This document shows positions 61,136 through 64,000 of a stretch of 64,000 nucleotides of DNA, in pieces. The stretch is taken from positions 5,704,001 through 5,768,000 of the forward strand of contig JAKULF010000005.1 of the NCBI GenBank assembly GCA_022661535.1, in the 5' to 3' direction. This DNA is from Eutypa lata. Taxonomy: Eukaryota > Ascomycota > Sordariomycetes > Xylariales > Diatrypaceae. The notes beneath the pieces were generated by a model, which saw only the letters and a list, made by a program, of their open reading frames with translations, had not been told where the DNA came from and did no database searches. Position 1 is the first letter of the stretch, and each line of letters starts with the position of its first letter. The position numbers and the translations under genes are program-made.

Positions 61136-64000
61136 GTCTTATAACTTAAACATATACATTATTACGTAATACTATTAACGTTATTTAAATCCCGAGCATG
61201 TTAACTATTCTTTTAAAACATTATTTCGTTAAATAAATAATTATAATTTCTTATAAACAAATTAATATTACTTTTTAAACTTATTTATTATAACTTAATA
61301 TTTTATTTATATATTTTTTATTTTATTTAAAACCGAGTAAAATATAATTAAAGCTTAACTGTTAAATCTCGATTAAGTTATTTTAATTAATAATAAAATA
61401 TTTTATATTTTTTATTAATTAATTTACGCAATTTAATAACCTTTAAAAATAAACGAAATATAAACTTTTTTTTAAAGTTCGAGCCGATTTATTATGTTTA
61501 TAATTAATAGGTAATATTTAAACGTATAGCTTAAAGTTAAAGTCGAGGTAAAAGCTAAAGTTAAAGCCGAAAGAAAAGCTAAAATTAACATTAAAAAATG
61601 ATTAAAAAATTATAAATTTAAGTTAATAATGTTTATTTTTAATTAAAGTATTTACGTATTAAAATTACTTACTTTAAAATTAAAATCTACATTATTAAAA
61701 GATAAAGCCTTAAGTTAATAAATAAATAAAAACAAGTAATTATCGTAAATTTAAAAATAATTAAAATAAAAGATGTTTTTATATCGAATTAAGTTTTATA
61801 TTTAAAGGGATTAATATTAAATAAAAAAATTAAAAGATATAACTTTATTTAAATTATTATTAATAAAGTTATAATATTATTACCGCTTAATAACTTTTTA
61901 TTAAGCGTTATTAATATCTCGCTTAAAATTAATTAATTACATTTTTTTTATTAAATTATTAAAACTTAAATATAAAATATCCGCGAATAATTTTTTTTTA
62001 TATTAAGCATATTAACTTTATAAGTTATTTAATTTAAGCGTTATTATGTATTAAGTAAATTAAGTTATAAAAATAAAAATATTATATAATACGATATTTA
62101 TAAATTATAATTTTAATTATTAACTTATTATAATAAATATATTATTCGTATAATTCGAATTAAAGCATTTAATAAACTTAAATCTTTAAATTATAATATA
62201 TTTTAAATATATTATAACATGCTTTATCGTTATCGAAAAAATTAAATATTAATAATAGTTTCCGAGCTTATTAATGTAATAAATTAACTTAATGATTATT
62301 GTTATTTATTATACGTTATTAAATCATTTAAATAAAATTAAACTTATAAATATTAAAATATTTTTTATTTACTTTTTGCATTTTTACGCCGATGTTTATT
62401 TCGTATATATATAAAACCGTTTTTAAAAAAAAATATTATTAAATTATTTATATAATATTATTAAGTTAACCTTTAATTAAATATTCTTTATTAACTTTAA
62501 TAATAAACGTATTTTATATTAAAAAAACTATTTTTTTATATATTTTTACATTAAATTTAAAAGGTATAATTAAATAAAGTTAATAAAATTACTTATTATA
62601 ATTATATAAATAAAAAATAAAAAATAAAAAATTATAAATAAAAGATTATAAAATTAATATATAATTAATAATAAATATTATATAAGTAATTATTCGTTAT
62701 ATATTAAACATTAAATATTTTATAAAAAAAACTTATAAAATAATTATATATACTTTTAATTATTATAAAAAAATTAAAATTATAATAATTTTTTTATAAT
62801 TATAACTTTATTTAAATAAATATAAAGATATATATATAAATAAATAAGTTAATAAATAACTTATAAAAGTTATATTTTTAATTTTAAATAATAATATATT
62901 AAAATTATATATATTTAATATTATTAATTAATAAAATAAATAATATACAAATTTAATAATTTAATTTAATTATAATAAATAATTACAATTTATAATTTAT
63001 TACTTTTACCTTATTACCTTTACCTTATTATTTACACCTTATTACTTATACCTTATCATTTAACTTTATCATTTTAATTTTATTATTTATTAACTTTTAA
63101 ATATAACTTATACATTACTTTTTCATTATTATATTTTTTAAATTACATCTTGTATTTAAAGTATTTTACATTTTAATTTAATATATTACAAATATTATAC
63201 ATTATAAATACTTATAAATTATAACGTAAAATTAATTTTATTAAAAATAATAATATTAATAATTAATTTAATAAACTTTTTATATCTTTATATTTAATAA
63301 TAAAATATATACTTTAAAGTTAATACTTAAACTTAACATTAAAATTACATTTAAAAAGTTTTAATTTACCATTAAACATTAATTTATATATAATTCGTAA
63401 TCTCGTTTAATATTTATTAAATTAAATTATAAAGATTAAACGAAAAATAATTTTATAAACGTAAGAAAATTTATAAAATTTATTAAAAAATATAATATTT
63501 TAAATATAATATTTAAACATTTAAAAAAATAAAATACTTTTTTAAATATATTAATTAAACATTATTAATATAATATAAATACTTTTTTATTTAAATATCG
63601 CTTTTTTTAAAGCCTCGCGAAAAAGCATTACGTTTAATAAAAAATTACAAATAAAAAAATTTAAACGATAAAGTTAATTAAAAAATTATAAATAATATAT
63701 ATATACATAAATATAATAACGTATTAACGAAATATAAAATATACGTTAATATCAAAACTAATGCTTTAATAAATAAAATAATAAAACAAATTATAATATA
63801 AAATAAAGTTATAATTACTTTATATATTTAAGCTTATAATTAATCGAATCTCGTTTTATACGAATAATACAAAATTAACTTATTTAATATATTTCCTTTT
63901 TAAAAATGTTAATTAATAATTAACCCAAAATTTAACAAGCATAAATACGAATATTATTAAATATTAAAAAAACCATACACTTTAAATAACAAAATATTCG

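Larger units (their letters stand above)
41550..64000. other. A+T-rich, RIP-like degraded block
   Basis: More than 22 kb with roughly one G or C in ten bases (estimate by eye), continuing past the window end. CpA and TpG are nearly absent, and the remaining C sits mostly in CG, CTT and ACG contexts. There is no reading frame of note apart from one in the island near 49 kb. This is the expected result of RIP on repeated DNA in filamentous ascomycetes. Degenerate repeat copies inside (listed separately) support a transposon origin. Such blocks form H3K9-methylated heterochromatin and often build centromeres or AT isochores; which one this is cannot be read here. Confidence 0.9.

Noticed and set aside
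63900..64000. Telomere at the right end
   Set aside because: No TTAGGG-type repeats; the A+T block simply runs out of the window.

Overview
The window reads as nuclear DNA of a filamentous ascomycete (Pezizomycotina, probably a Sordariomycete; the class is inference). The support is: many short introns (mostly 50-170 bp) with GTRNGT donors and CTAAC-like branch sites, the gene content itself, and a block of more than 22 kb that looks degraded by repeat-induced point mutation (RIP). By joining exons so that reading frame and family alignment are kept, I could assemble 16 apparently intact genes and one broken gene.

Layout. 0.4-10.0 kb, all on the minus strand and widely spaced: GDP-mannose transporter, a short-chain dehydrogenase, acireductone dioxygenase (methionine salvage) and a derlin (ER-associated degradation). 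10.4-12.2 kb: a non-coding foldback-type element with inverted ends and a 17-bp minisatellite in both arms, apparently carrying a second insertion in its left arm. 12.9-31.3 kb, a compact housekeeping stretch: centromeric histone CENP-A (+), a FUN14 protein (+), Xaa-Pro aminopeptidase P (-), an importin-13-like karyopherin (+), mitochondrial TrpRS (-), mitochondrial ribosomal protein uS10m (-), COP9 signalosome subunit 5 (+), mitochondrial GluRS (-) and an Xdj1/Ydj1-type DnaJ with a CaaX end (+). 32.3-41.5 kb: type II NADH dehydrogenase (-), an M35 deuterolysin (-), a CE3-like SGNH esterase (+) and a broken O-methyltransferase (-).

From about 41.55 kb to the end the DNA is extremely A+T-rich, with CpA and TpG almost absent and no believable coding sequence. 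It holds several degenerate repeat families and one island of ordinary composition (about 48.9-49.4 kb). This is what RIP-inactivated transposon DNA looks like, as found in fungal heterochromatin, AT isochores and regional centromeres.

Functionally, six or seven of the 16 genes are mitochondrial or predicted to be so (TrpRS, GluRS, uS10m, NDH-2, FUN14, a leader-bearing aminopeptidase P, possibly the DnaJ). Two divergent pairs (uS10m/CSN5 and GluRS/DnaJ) share short promoter regions. The most notable details are an 11-nt microexon in the NDH-2 gene, a tiny uORF whose stop overlaps the GluRS start codon, a CaaX box placed alone in a small last exon, a very short Arg/Gly-rich CENP-A tail, the foldback/minisatellite element, and the un-mutated island inside the RIP block. 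I did not find a convincing new multi-gene system. All splice models are read by eye and have not been tested against RNA.
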